Shown here: positions 33,760 to 42,115 of the stretch, piece by piece
How positions within the stretch are numbered: position 1 is the first letter of the stretch
Layout of the letters: every line of letters starts with the position of its first letter
NCBI GenBank assembly: GCA_003220685.1
Contig: QHTE01000063.1
Span: 95,198-153,637 of the forward strand
From: Candidatus Rokuibacteriota bacterium
GTDB lineage: Bacteria > Methylomirabilota > Methylomirabilia > Rokubacteriales > CSP1-6
DNA: 58,440 nt
Reading direction: 5' to 3'
The notes under the pieces: generated by a model
Told to the model about the DNA's origin: nothing
The model's input: only the letters and a program-made list of their open reading frames with translations
Database searches by the model: none
Position numbers and translations under genes: made by a program

Positions 33760-34995
33760 ATGGCGGTCAAGGTCCGTCGTCGTGAGTTCCTGGCCGGCGC
33801 CGCGGGCGCGGCGGTCACCGCATCCCTGGCGTTCCCGGCGATCGCCCAGCCCAAGCCGGTTCGCATCGGCCTGCTCACGGTCAAGACGGGCCCGCTCGCC
33901 GCGGGCGGCATCCAGATGGAGCAGGGGACCATCCGGTTCCTGAAGGATCGGAACCACAACCTCGCCGGCCGCAAGGTGGAGCTCGTCGTGGCGGACACCG
34001 GCGGTAACCCCGCCGGCACCAAGACCAAGACCCAGGAGCTGGTCGAGCGGGACAACGTCGACATGATCTTCGGCCCGCTCGCCGCGTTCGAGCTGCTCGC
34101 GATCACCGACTATACGGCGCAGGCCAAGATGCCGGTGCTGAGCCTCGCCGCCGCCGAGGACATGACGCAGCGGAGACCGAACCCGTACTTCGTGCGGGCC
34201 TCCGGCACCTCCGCGCAGTACATGCATCCGCTCGCCGACTACGCGGCGAAGGAGCTGAAGTTCAAGCGGGTCATCACGATCGCAGACGACTTCGCGTTCG
34301 GCCACGAGCAGATGGCTGGCTTCCAGCGCGTCTTCGAGGACGCGGGCGGTCGGGTCGTGAAGAAGCTCTGGCCGCCGCTGGTCACGCCCGACTACACGCC
34401 GTACATCGCCCAGATCGGCGGCGTCGACGCGGTCGTGCAAGGCTTCGCGGGCTCGAATCCGCTGAAGTTCATGAAGCAGTACCAGGACCAGGGCCTCAAG
34501 CTGCCCGTGCTCGGCGGCGGACCCGCCGGCGACGAGGCGCTTCTCAAAAGCTATGGCGACGAGGCCGTCGGCATGATCTCCGTCTCCGCCTACACGGGCG
34601 ATCTCGACACGCCGAGCAACAAGCGGCTCATCGACGGGATGGTGAAGGACTACGGCAACATTCCCGGCCTCTATTCCGCGGGCCTCTACATCAACGGCAT
34701 GGTCGCGGAGGCGGCGCTGGAAAAGACCGGCGGCAAGACGGACGACCGCGAGGCGTTCAACCGGGCGCTGCGCAGCGTCTCGCTGGTCGACACGCCCCGA
34801 GGGCCGTTCACGTTCGATCACTTCGGTAACGTGGTCGGGACCTTCTACATCCGGCGGACCGAGCGGAAGGGCGACAAGCTCGTCAACACGACGATCAAGA
34901 CCTATCCGAAAGTCAGCCAGTTCTGGACCTACGACGAGAAGTGGTTCCTGGCTCAGCCGGTCTACTCGCGGGACTATCCGCCTCTCAAATCGTGA
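33760..34995 (+). CDS. Branched-chain amino acid-type ABC transporter substrate-binding protein
   Basis: 411 residues. A twin-arginine-type leader (KVRRREFLAGAAGAAV, cut after AIAQ) precedes a LivJ/LivK-like type I periplasmic binding fold: VRIGLLTVKTGPLAAGG, VELVVADTGGNPAGTKTKTQELV, VDMIFGPLAAFE. Homologues in soil bacteria often bind aromatic or aliphatic acids rather than amino acids. AGAGGAGG is 6 nt before the ATG. Two hairpins separate it from the permease genes, a common way to make more binding protein. Confidence 0.93.
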   Translation: MAVKVRRREFLAGAAGAAVTASLAFPAIAQPKPVRIGLLTVKTGPLAAGGIQMEQGTIRFLKDRNHNLAGRKVELVVADTGGNPAGTKTKTQELVERDNVDMIFGPLAAFELLAITDYTAQAKMPVLSLAAAEDMTQRRPNPYFVRASGTSAQYMHPLADYAAKELKFKRVITIADDFAFGHEQMAGFQRVFEDAGGRVVKKLWPPLVTPDYTPYIAQIGGVDAVVQGFAGSNPLKFMKQYQDQGLKLPVLGGGPAGDEALLKSYGDEAVGMISVSAYTGDLDTPSNKRLIDGMVKDYGNIPGLYSAGLYINGMVAEAALEKTGGKTDDREAFNRALRSVSLVDTPRGPFTFDHFGNVVGTFYIRRTERKGDKLVNTTIKTYPKVSQFWTYDEKWFLAQPVYSRDYPPLKS

Positions 34996-35058
34996 GGGGG
35001 CCTCGGCGACCCCCTCCCGACCTCCCCCAGGACATCGATTCCGGCGGCAAAGCCGCCG
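34994..35058 (+). promoter_or_regulatory. Two hairpins between livK-like and livH-like genes
   Basis: Hairpin 1: GAGGGGG (34994-35000) with CCCCCTC (35010-35016), starting inside the stop region. Hairpin 2: CGGCGGC-AAA-GCCGCCG (35042-35058), 16 bp before the LivH ATG. No T tract. They could protect the upstream mRNA or partly end transcription; the second could also hinder ribosome access to livH. Confidence 0.5.
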
Positions 35059-35074
35059 CTCGTACCGGACGATC

Positions 35075-35935
35075 ATGAACTTGTGGGTCGTTCTTGCGGT
35101 CAACAGCATCACTCTCGGGGGGCTCTTGTTTCTCCTGTCGGCCGGGTTCTCGCTGATCTTCGGGCTCATGAAGATCCCCAACCTCACGCACGGCTCGTTC
35201 TTCATGCTCGGCGCGTATCTCGCGACGAGCTTGATCGCGCACGGCTTCGACTTCTGGACCGCCGCGATCCTCGGCGGGCTCCTGGTGGCGGCGCTCGGCG
35301 GCATCGTCGAGCGCCTGATCTTGCGGCGCCTCGTCGGGGCCGAGCTCGCGCAGGTGCTGGTCACCCTCGGGCTCTCCTTCATGATCGCCGACGTGTGCCT
35401 GCTCGTCTGGACGGGCGACCCGATCAGGATCGCGACGCCGGCCGCGCTTCGCGGCGCCACCTCGGTCATGGGCCTCGGCTTTCCCACCTATCGGCTGGCC
35501 ATCAGCCTCATCGCGGTGGTCTTCGCGGTCCTGCTCTGGATGCTGCTCGACCGCACGCGCCTGGGCGCGATGATCCGCGCCGGCGTCGACGATCCGGCCA
35601 TGGCGCGGGTCGTCGGCATCCGCGTCTCGCGGCTCTTCACGATCGTGTTCTGCCTGGGCGCGTGGCTCGCGGGCTTCGCGGGCGTGATCGGCGGGCCGAT
35701 CCTCTCGGTCTATCCGGGGCTCGACCAGGAGATGCTGCCGCTCGCGCTGGTCGTCGTGATCCTCGGCGGCAGCGGCAGCCTGGTCGGCTCCCTGGTGGGA
35801 AGCTTCGTCGTGGGCTTCCTCTACAACTTCGGTCAGGCGATGTTTCCCGAGCTCGCCTACGTCGTGCTGTTCCTGCCGATGCTCGTCGTGCTGGTCGTCA
35901 GACCGCAGGGCCTGTTCGGACGGCAAGCCGTTTGA
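35075..35935 (+). CDS. LivH-type ABC transporter permease
   Basis: 286 residues, about eight membrane helices. GLLFLLSAGFSLIFGLMKIPNLTHGSFFMLGAYLA is the LivH hallmark, and VVGIRVSRLFTIVFCLGAWLAGFAG the conserved cytoplasmic loop. Forms the membrane channel with the LivM-type subunit. Stop overlaps the next start in TTGA. Confidence 0.95.
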   Translation: MNLWVVLAVNSITLGGLLFLLSAGFSLIFGLMKIPNLTHGSFFMLGAYLATSLIAHGFDFWTAAILGGLLVAALGGIVERLILRRLVGAELAQVLVTLGLSFMIADVCLLVWTGDPIRIATPAALRGATSVMGLGFPTYRLAISLIAVVFAVLLWMLLDRTRLGAMIRAGVDDPAMARVVGIRVSRLFTIVFCLGAWLAGFAGVIGGPILSVYPGLDQEMLPLALVVVILGGSGSLVGSLVGSFVVGFLYNFGQAMFPELAYVVLFLPMLVVLVVRPQGLFGRQAV

Positions 35936-36888
35936 GGCGGCTCGCGCTCGCGGCCGCGCTGGCGATCCTGGGCACCGTACCCTGGTGGATCGGCGGGACC
36001 TACTACATCAATATCGCGAGCCAGATCCTCTTCTACGCCATCTTCGCGCTCGGCGTGAACGTGCTGGCCGGCTACGCCGGGCTGGTCAGCCTCGGCCACG
36101 CCGGCCTCTTCGGCATCGCCGCCTATGCGGGTGCGCGGATAATGAACGACGGCCACGGCCAGCTCGTCGTCGCCGCGGGGGCCCTCGGCGTGACCTTGCT
36201 GGTCTCGGCGGCCTTCGCCGTGCTGGCGCTGCGCGGCACCGGGCTCGGCTTCGTCATGATCACGGTGGCCCTCGGCCAGATCGTGTGGGGCGTCGCCTAC
36301 CGCTGGATCAGCATCACCAACGGTGACAACGGCATCGCGATCCGCGGCCGGCCGAGCCCGCTCGGGCTCTCGCTGACGACGCCGGCCAGCTTCTACTGGG
36401 CGACATTCGTCGTCTTCCTGCTGGCCGTCGGCTCGATGGCGGTCTTCGTCGCCTCGCCGTTCGGCGCCAGCGTGCGAGGCACGCGCGATCAGCCCCTCCG
36501 CATGAACGCGCTCGGCTACCACGTGTGGATGATCCGCTTTCTCGCGTTCCTGTTCTCGGGCTTCTGGAGCGGCGTGGCCGGACTGCTCTACCTCTACTAC
36601 AACCAGTTCGTGAGCCCGCAGGCGGTGGCGCTGACCGCCTCGGCCGAGGCGCTCCTGATGGTGATCGCCGGCGGCACCGCGACCCTGCTCGGGCCGATCG
36701 CCGGCGCGGCGCTGGTGGTCGTCGTGAAGAACGTGGCGAGCGCCTACATCGAGCGCTGGAACTTCGTCCTGGGCGCGATCTTCGTCGTGATCGTGGTCTT
36801 CATGCCCGAGGGGCTGGTGCCGGGTACGGTTCGGCGCTGGCGCCGCGCGCTAGCCGCGCTGCGGCCGCGCCCTACCGCGGCGGGGTGA
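35932..36888 (+). CDS. LivM-type ABC transporter permease
   Basis: 318 residues from a TTG start that overlaps the LivH stop (TTGA). Typical segments: FYAIFALGVNVLAGYAGLVSLGHAGLFGIAAYAGA, and SGFWSGVAGLLYLYYNQFVSP with the EAA-like coupling region. No ATG or GTG is available near the expected N-terminus. Its 3' end overlaps by 17 nt with a decayed HpaB-like fragment on the other strand. The ATPase LivG follows only after an insertion of that remnant and two other genes; no LivF is in the window. Confidence 0.93.
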   Translation: MRRLALAAALAILGTVPWWIGGTYYINIASQILFYAIFALGVNVLAGYAGLVSLGHAGLFGIAAYAGARIMNDGHGQLVVAAGALGVTLLVSAAFAVLALRGTGLGFVMITVALGQIVWGVAYRWISITNGDNGIAIRGRPSPLGLSLTTPASFYWATFVVFLLAVGSMAVFVASPFGASVRGTRDQPLRMNALGYHVWMIRFLAFLFSGFWSGVAGLLYLYYNQFVSPQAVALTASAEALLMVIAGGTATLLGPIAGAALVVVVKNVASAYIERWNFVLGAIFVVIVVFMPEGLVPGTVRRWRRALAALRPRPTAAG

Positions 36889-37219
36889 CCGGGCGGCGCG
36901 GGGCGAGAGGAGCCGCGCGCAGGCTCTCGAGGTCGAGCTTGGGCATGTCGAGGCTCAACGAGCGCAGGACCGCGTTGGCGAGCTCGCTGTAGCGGGCGAA
37001 GTAGCGGCGCATCCGGCCGCGCCACGCCGGGACGCCGCCGTTGGCGTGGAGCTCGAACGCGGACTCGCGGCCGTCGAGCGCCGAGCCGTACCAGGCGACG
37101 TACTCGTCGACGGTCGTGCGAGTGGACGGGTGCACGGTGACGTCCTCGACCAGACCTTCGCCGAGGACCCACACCCGCCTTCCGTCGCGCAGCGCCTCGC
37201 GGTATTCCGCGCCCGTTCT
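36872..37219 (-). pseudogene. Remnant of a 4-hydroxyphenylacetate 3-hydroxylase (HpaB) family gene with a large internal deletion
   Basis: The minus-strand frame reads RTGAEYREALRDGRRVWV, GLVEDVTVHPSTRTTVDEYVAWY, which is the N-terminus of HpaB-type flavin monooxygenases (normally 480-550 residues), and then runs directly into ESAFELHANGGVPAWRGRM, which resembles the C-terminal end of the family. About 350-400 residues are missing. No ATG, GTG or TTG precedes the RTGAEY segment back to an in-frame TAA, so the start is lost too; a GTG at 37174 could still give a 100-residue peptide. Recognition is by motif memory, so the C-terminal match is the weaker part. Confidence 0.55.
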
Positions 37220-37247
37220 TACGATGTTCCTCGCGTGCCCGCCGAAT

Positions 37248-37253
37248 TATAAT
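37248..37253 (+). promoter_or_regulatory. Consensus -10 for the PPOX/CoA-transferase/livG operon
   Basis: Perfect TATAAT. Transcription would start near 37260, giving a 14-nt leader with GGAGGT before the TTG start at 37274. No clear -35. In contrast to the leaderless-type sites, this gene has a ribosome site. Confidence 0.5.
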
Positions 37254-37273
37254 CCCGCCGGAGGTACCGACCA

Positions 37274-37711
37274 TTGGCCACCATTCCCAAGATTCTCCAC
37301 GAGCACATCAACACCGCGTTCCCGGCCAACGTGTGTCTGGTCGGGACAGTGCTGCCCAACGGCTTCACCCAGATCACGCCGCGCGGGAGCACGATGGTCT
37401 ACGACGACGAGCACCTGGCGCTCTGGGAGCGCGGCAAGGGCTCGACGAACGCGAACCTCCGGGACAAGACGAAGGTCACGGTGTTCCTGCGCAAGCCCCA
37501 GCTTCGCGAGGCCGGTGTGCTGCCGAAGGGCGGCATCGCGCGCTTCTACGGCACCGCGGAGATCCACAAGTCGGGCCCCGCGTACGAGGAAGTCTGGCGC
37601 CGTCTCGTGCAGCCCGAGAAGGAGCGCGATCCGGACAAGAAGGGCTTCGCCGTGCTGATCAAGGTGGAGCGGGCCGAGGACCTCGACGGCCAGCCCCTGG
37701 CGCTCCCGTGA
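37274..37711 (+). CDS. Pyridoxamine 5'-phosphate oxidase-family (PPOX) protein
   Basis: 145 residues, split-barrel flavin/F420-binding fold: PANVCLVGTVLPNGFTQITPRGSTMVYDDEHLALWERG and a terminal VLIKVERAEDLDGQPL. TTG start at 37274, 9 nt after GGAGG; no ATG or GTG fits. It is the first gene of an operon with a CoA-transferase and LivG, starting with a GTGA overlap. Ligand (FMN, F420 or haem) unknown. Confidence 0.85.
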   Translation: MATIPKILHEHINTAFPANVCLVGTVLPNGFTQITPRGSTMVYDDEHLALWERGKGSTNANLRDKTKVTVFLRKPQLREAGVLPKGGIARFYGTAEIHKSGPAYEEVWRRLVQPEKERDPDKKGFAVLIKVERAEDLDGQPLALP

Positions 37712-38901
37712 GCGACCTCGACGGCGTCCTGACGGGAGTGCGCGTCCTCGACTTCGGGCGCTACATCGCCGGCCCCTACTGCGCGGCGCTCCTGGCCGAC
37801 CTCGGCGCCGACGTGATCCGCATCGAGCGCGCCGGCGGCGGCGAGGACCGCTGGGTGGCTCCCGTGACCGACGACGGCGTGGGCGCGATGTACGTCGTCA
37901 TGAACCGTAACAAGCGCGCGATGACCCTGGACCCCGCGTGCCCCGAGGGCCGCGAGATCGTGCGAAAGCTCGTCGCCACCGCCGACGTCGTCGTGGCGAA
38001 CCTGCCGCCGGAAGTGCTGCGCTCGCTGGCCCTCGACCTCGAGAGCCTGCGCCGCGTGAAGCCCGACATCATCCTGACGACCGTGACGGCGTACGGGGCC
38101 GGCGGGCCGTGGAGCGCCAAGCACGGGTTCGACGGCATCGGCCAGGTGATGTGCGGCTCGGCGTACCTCACGGGCACGCCGGAGCAGCCGCTGCGCGCGG
38201 CCGTCGCGTGGGTCGATTGCGGCACCGCGTCGCTGGCCGCCTTCGGCACCCTGGCGGCGCTCCTCTCGCGTCGCCAGACCGGGCGCGGCCAGAAGGTCGA
38301 GGGGGCCTTGCTGCGGACCGCGATCGCCTTCAACAACCCGACCCTGGTGGAGCAGCAGGCCATCCAGGTCGACCGCGTGGCGACGGTGAACCGCGGCCAG
38401 ACCTCGGCGCCCTCGGACCTGTTCCGCACGAAGGACGGCTGGATCCTGGCGCTCGCAATCGGCGATCCGATGTTCCGGCGGTGGGCCAAGCTCATGGGCG
38501 AGGATCACTGGCTCACCGATCCGCGCTTCAGGGACGACAGCGCCCGCGGCGACAACGGCGAGATCATCTCCAAGCGGATGGCCGAGTGGTCCGCGTCGCG
38601 CACGACCGCCGAGGCGCTCGCGGAGCTCGAGGCCGCGCGAATTCCCTCGGCGCCGCTCTACTCGCCCCAGCAGGCGCTCGCCGACGCGCACATCCGCACC
38701 GCCGGCCTGCTCCGCGACACGGAATTCCCGGGTGTGGCGCGCGGCGTGCCGCTCGCGCCCACGCCGGTCGACCTCTCGGAGACGCCGGGACGGTTCAAGC
38801 GGCGCGCGCCCATCCTGGGCGAGCACACCGACGAGATCCTGGCCGAGCTCGGCTATCAGAAGGCGCAGATCGCCGAGCTGCGAGCGCGGAACGTGATCTG
38901 A
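37708..38901 (+). CDS. CaiB/BaiF family CoA-transferase
   Basis: 397 residues. TGVRVLDFGRYIAGPYCAALLADLGADVIRIE, KPDIILTTVTAYGAGGPW and AVAWVDCGTASLAAFGTL (likely catalytic Asp) place it among type III CoA-transferases. The racemase-type histidine seen in the enzyme at 26431 is absent (KHGFDGIGQVM instead of HDxNY). GTG start overlaps the PPOX stop, and its own stop overlaps the LivG start, so import ATPase and CoA-activation are translationally linked. Confidence 0.92.
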   Translation: MSDLDGVLTGVRVLDFGRYIAGPYCAALLADLGADVIRIERAGGGEDRWVAPVTDDGVGAMYVVMNRNKRAMTLDPACPEGREIVRKLVATADVVVANLPPEVLRSLALDLESLRRVKPDIILTTVTAYGAGGPWSAKHGFDGIGQVMCGSAYLTGTPEQPLRAAVAWVDCGTASLAAFGTLAALLSRRQTGRGQKVEGALLRTAIAFNNPTLVEQQAIQVDRVATVNRGQTSAPSDLFRTKDGWILALAIGDPMFRRWAKLMGEDHWLTDPRFRDDSARGDNGEIISKRMAEWSASRTTAEALAELEAARIPSAPLYSPQQALADAHIRTAGLLRDTEFPGVARGVPLAPTPVDLSETPGRFKRRAPILGEHTDEILAELGYQKAQIAELRARNVI

Positions 38902-39635
38902 GCGCGCTGGCCGTCCGCAATCTCACGAAGTCGTTCGGCGGGCTGCGCGTCACCTCCGGCGTCGACCTGACGGTCGAGGCCGGTGAGCGCCGTCTCATCA
39001 TCGGCCCCAACGGGGCCGGAAAGACCACGCTCTTCAACCTGATCACCGGCGAGCTTCGCCCCGACCGCGGCTCGGTCACCCTGTTCGACCGGGACATCAC
39101 GCGCGTGCCGAGCCGCCGGCGCTTTCACCTGGGAATCGCGCGGACCTATCAGATCATCACGCTCTTTCCCGGCGAGACCCTGCTACGCAACGTGACCCTG
39201 GCGCTCCTCGGGAAGTCGCGCCGTCGCTGGAACCCGTTCGTCAGGCTCAGCCGGCAGGCGTCGCTGGCGGCGCAGGCTCGCGAGATCCTGGCGCGGGTCG
39301 CCCTCGATCACATGGCCGACCGCCCGCTCGGCCAGACCTCGTACGGTGAGCGCCGCCGCGTCGAGGTCGCGATGGCCCTCGCCCAGAACCCGCGGGTCCT
39401 GCTGCTCGACGAGCCGTTCGCCGGGCTGTCGGTCGACGAGCGGCGCGACGTGCTCCGGCTGGTCACGAGCATCCCGCGCGACGTGACCATCGTGATGATC
39501 GAGCACGACATGGACGTGGCGCTCGACTTCGCCGAGCGGATCACGGTGCTGCACTTCGGCGAGGTCGTGGTCGAGGGCACGCGCGGCGAGGTCGTCGCCC
39601 ACCCGCGGACGCGCGAGCTCTATCTGGGCGAGTGA
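38898..39635 (+). CDS. LivG-type ABC transporter ATP-binding protein, apparent CTG start
   Basis: 245 residues. Walker A GPNGAGKTT, the Q-loop region GIARTYQIITLFPGETLLRNV, signature SYGERRRVEVAMAL and Walker B VLLLDEPFAGLS give an active LivG-type ATPase. From the CoA-transferase stop to Walker A the frame holds no ATG, GTG or TTG. A CTG at 38898 overlaps that stop as CTGA, the same geometry as the GTGA/TTGA pairs nearby, and is my predicted start. It would energise LivHM; a LivF partner is not seen. Its end overlaps the convergent TAXI gene by 16 nt. Confidence 0.85.
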   Translation: MSALAVRNLTKSFGGLRVTSGVDLTVEAGERRLIIGPNGAGKTTLFNLITGELRPDRGSVTLFDRDITRVPSRRRFHLGIARTYQIITLFPGETLLRNVTLALLGKSRRRWNPFVRLSRQASLAAQAREILARVALDHMADRPLGQTSYGERRRVEVAMALAQNPRVLLLDEPFAGLSVDERRDVLRLVTSIPRDVTIVMIEHDMDVALDFAERITVLHFGEVVVEGTRGEVVAHPRTRELYLGE

Positions 39636-40915
39636 CGCGCGGCTGCGCGCTCCTCGGCCTGCTCGATCAGCCTCTGCAGGTGGAGCTTGAGGTCGTAGTA
39701 CTCGCCCATGAGGCCGGGCGGCGGGGGCGGGATCTCCGCGAGTCTCGTCTGCACGCCTCGGAGCCGCTCGGCGGCCGCGCGGGCCTCCTCGGGCGTGGCG
39801 TGCGCGAGCGTCTGGTCGATCGCGTGCACCTCTCGGTACCAGCGCGTGACCCGCTTGCGCATCTGCGAGTTGTAGAGCGTGGGCAGGATGCGAACCAGCG
39901 GCAGGAGGATCCCGACGGCCGGCAGGATCAGGAGCGCCCACCGCTCCACCGTGACCGCGATCCAGAAGGGTAGATAGCGCTCCAGGAACGGCGGTCCCTT
40001 CCGGAGGTAGCGCCGGGCGACCTCGTGCAGCGGCAGGTCGACGAGCGTGTCGGAGGGAAACGCGTTCGGCGCCTCGAACAGGCCCGGGCGGCTGTGGACG
40101 ATCTCCGCGGTCTTGAGCAGGAGCCGCACGATCACGGGATGGACGTCCTCGCGCACCACCAGCGTGGCCGTCGCCGCCAGCAAGAGCACGTCGTGATCGG
40201 GCACGTTCGCGACCAGATCCACCACGCCCTCGCCGAGCGTCACGGTCGACAGGAACCGATAGCGGGCCGTGTAGGCGATCGTGCGCCGCACGCTCCAGAG
40301 GCCCACGCTCGGGCTCAGCAGGAGCCGCCGCACCAGCGGCACGGTCGGCGCCATGATGAAGAACGCGGCGTCGATCCGGCCGGCCTCGAGCGCCGTCGCC
40401 GCCCCCTCGCTCGTGAGGGCCATCAGATGCGAGTTCTGCGCGGTGATCCCGCTGTCGCGCAGCACGCGTATCGCCAGCGGTCGGATGCCACTGCCTTCCT
40501 CGCCGACCTGGATGCTGAGCCCTCTGAGATCGTTGAGCCCGCGCAGCGGCCGGTTTCGCCGGTGGAAGAGCCAGATCGGCTCGTAGTAGAGGCTTCCCAG
40601 CGAGAGCAGCCCCTCCGTCGGCGCCGCCTCGGCGGTGCCCCCCTGAACGAATCCGGCCATGGCCTGGCCGGCGGCGAGCCGCTTGAGCGTCTCGACCGTT
40701 CCCGCGCCGGTCATGATCTCGACCGTGAAGCCGTCGGCCTTGGCGAGCTTCGCGTACTCCTTCGCGAACAGGTAGTACGCGCCGTTCTCGCGGCCCGTGC
40801 TGAGGGTGATGCGGCGCGGCGGCAGCGGCTCGACCAGCCGGTTCAGGACGGCGAACACGATCAGCACGACGAGCAGGGCCGGCGCCAGCACCCAGGCGAG
40901 CTTTTTCCAGTCCAT
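39620..40915 (-). CDS. TAXI-family TRAP-type solute-binding protein with C-terminal membrane segment
   Basis: 431 residues. An N-terminal membrane anchor (LAWVLAPALLVVLIVFAVLN), then a TAXI/NMT1-like binding domain (ITLSTGRENGAYYLFAKEYAKLA, GFVQGGTAEAAPTEG, IQVGEEGSGIRPLAIRVL), then a hydrophobic segment (WALLILPAVGILLPLVRILPTL) and a coiled, charged tail. Classical TAXI proteins are about 320 residues and soluble; this anchored form has no TRAP membrane subunits nearby. It may be a sensor or a tethered binding protein. A -10 TAGACT lies 8 nt upstream. Confidence 0.88.
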   Translation of the reverse strand: MDWKKLAWVLAPALLVVLIVFAVLNRLVEPLPPRRITLSTGRENGAYYLFAKEYAKLAKADGFTVEIMTGAGTVETLKRLAAGQAMAGFVQGGTAEAAPTEGLLSLGSLYYEPIWLFHRRNRPLRGLNDLRGLSIQVGEEGSGIRPLAIRVLRDSGITAQNSHLMALTSEGAATALEAGRIDAAFFIMAPTVPLVRRLLLSPSVGLWSVRRTIAYTARYRFLSTVTLGEGVVDLVANVPDHDVLLLAATATLVVREDVHPVIVRLLLKTAEIVHSRPGLFEAPNAFPSDTLVDLPLHEVARRYLRKGPPFLERYLPFWIAVTVERWALLILPAVGILLPLVRILPTLYNSQMRKRVTRWYREVHAIDQTLAHATPEEARAAAERLRGVQTRLAEIPPPPPGLMGEYYDLKLHLQRLIEQAEERAAARHSPR

Positions 40916-40923
40916 CCCGGCAC

Positions 40924-40929
40924 AGTCTA
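40924..40929 (-). promoter_or_regulatory. -10-like element 8 nt before TAXI start
   Basis: Minus-strand TAGACT, the same hexamer as in front of HxlR, 8 nt before ATG 40915, with no ribosome site in between. No good -35. Confidence 0.35.
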
Positions 40930-41008
40930 AGCGGCCATCCTCCTGTCGCCAGAGGATTTTGGGCTTGCCGTGGGCATCGGCTGATGGTTCGATTACCGAC
41001 CACAGTCG

Positions 41009-42115
41009 ATGGGTACTGTTTGGGCGTCCGGCCTCGTCAAGACGTTCGGCACCGTGGTCGCGGTGAACGACTTGAGCTTCGAAGCCAAAGCCGGGGAGTT
41101 CCTGACTTTGCTCGGGCCGAGCGGCTGCGGCAAGACCACCACCCTACGCCTCGTCGCCGGGCTCGAGCGCCCCGATCGAGGCGAGATCCAGGTCGGGGGC
41201 CGTCCGCTCTCGTCCACTGAGTCCGGGCTCTTCGTGCCGCCGGAGCGGCGCGGCATGGGGATGGTCTTCCAGAGCTACGCGATCTGGCCCCACATGACCG
41301 TCTACGAGAACGTGGCGTTCCCGCTGCAGGAGCTCCGTGTGCCGCGCGCGGAGACCCGCGAGCGGGTGATGGCGATGCTCGGGACCGTCGGCCTCGGCGA
41401 CCTGCACGCGCGCCCGGCGCCCATGCTATCCGGCGGCCAGCAGCAGCGGGTCGCGCTGGCGCGGGCGCTCGTGTCGAATCCTCAGGTGCTGCTGCTCGAC
41501 GAGCCGCTGTCGAACCTCGACGCGCGGCTGCGGGAAGAGATGCGGTTCGAGCTGCGCGAGATGCAGGCAAAGCTCGGGATCACCAGCATCTTCGTGACGC
41601 ACGATCAGGCCGAGGCGATGACGCTCTCCGACCGCATCGTCGTCATGAACGCCGGGCGCATCGAGCAGGAGGGCAGCCCCGAGGAGGTGTACCAGCGGCC
41701 GAGCACGCGATTCGTCATGGACTTCCTCGGCCGCGCCAACCATCTGCCGGCGCGCATCGCGAAGGGCGAGGACGGGAGCCTGGTGGCCGAGATCGAGGAG
41801 AGCGGCTGCAGCGTGCCCGTCGCCGCCGGCGGCAGCTGGAGCGTCGGTCAGGCAGTGCTGCTGGCCTTCCGCCCGGAGGCCGTCGAGGCGCGGGCGGCCG
41901 AGCGTGAGGGCGCCTGGGTCGGCGTGGTGCGCTCGTCGGTCTACGTGAGCGGCCGCGTCGAGTACGTGGTGGAGATGGGGAATTTCACCGTGAGAGCGAC
42001 CGGGCCCGAGGACGCACGCCTCCCGCACGACGCGCGCGCGAAGCTCTGCGTGTCGCCGCGTGCGGTCAGGCTGTGGCCGCGGGAGCCAGACGCGAACGGA
42101 GGGACGGTGGGATGA
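41009..42115 (+). CDS. FbpC/PotA-type ABC transporter ATP-binding protein
   Basis: 368 residues: ATPase domain with Walker A GPSGCGKTT, Q-loop MVFQSYAIWPHMTVYENV, signature MLSGGQQQRVALARAL, Walker B VLLLDEPLSNLD and switch HD, followed by a C-terminal TOBE/regulatory domain (residues about 245-360). Typical of importers for iron(III), polyamines, sugar phosphates or phosphonates. Coupled by ATGA to the binding-protein gene; the permease follows. Heads the cluster leading into aromatic catabolism. Confidence 0.94.
   Translation: MGTVWASGLVKTFGTVVAVNDLSFEAKAGEFLTLLGPSGCGKTTTLRLVAGLERPDRGEIQVGGRPLSSTESGLFVPPERRGMGMVFQSYAIWPHMTVYENVAFPLQELRVPRAETRERVMAMLGTVGLGDLHARPAPMLSGGQQQRVALARALVSNPQVLLLDEPLSNLDARLREEMRFELREMQAKLGITSIFVTHDQAEAMTLSDRIVVMNAGRIEQEGSPEEVYQRPSTRFVMDFLGRANHLPARIAKGEDGSLVAEIEESGCSVPVAAGGSWSVGQAVLLAFRPEAVEARAAEREGAWVGVVRSSVYVSGRVEYVVEMGNFTVRATGPEDARLPHDARAKLCVSPRAVRLWPREPDANGGTVG

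Noticed and set aside
40935..40960. TCCTC...GAGGATTTT hairpin as a terminator
   Set aside because: It lies between divergent starts, where no transcript needs to end; likely chance.
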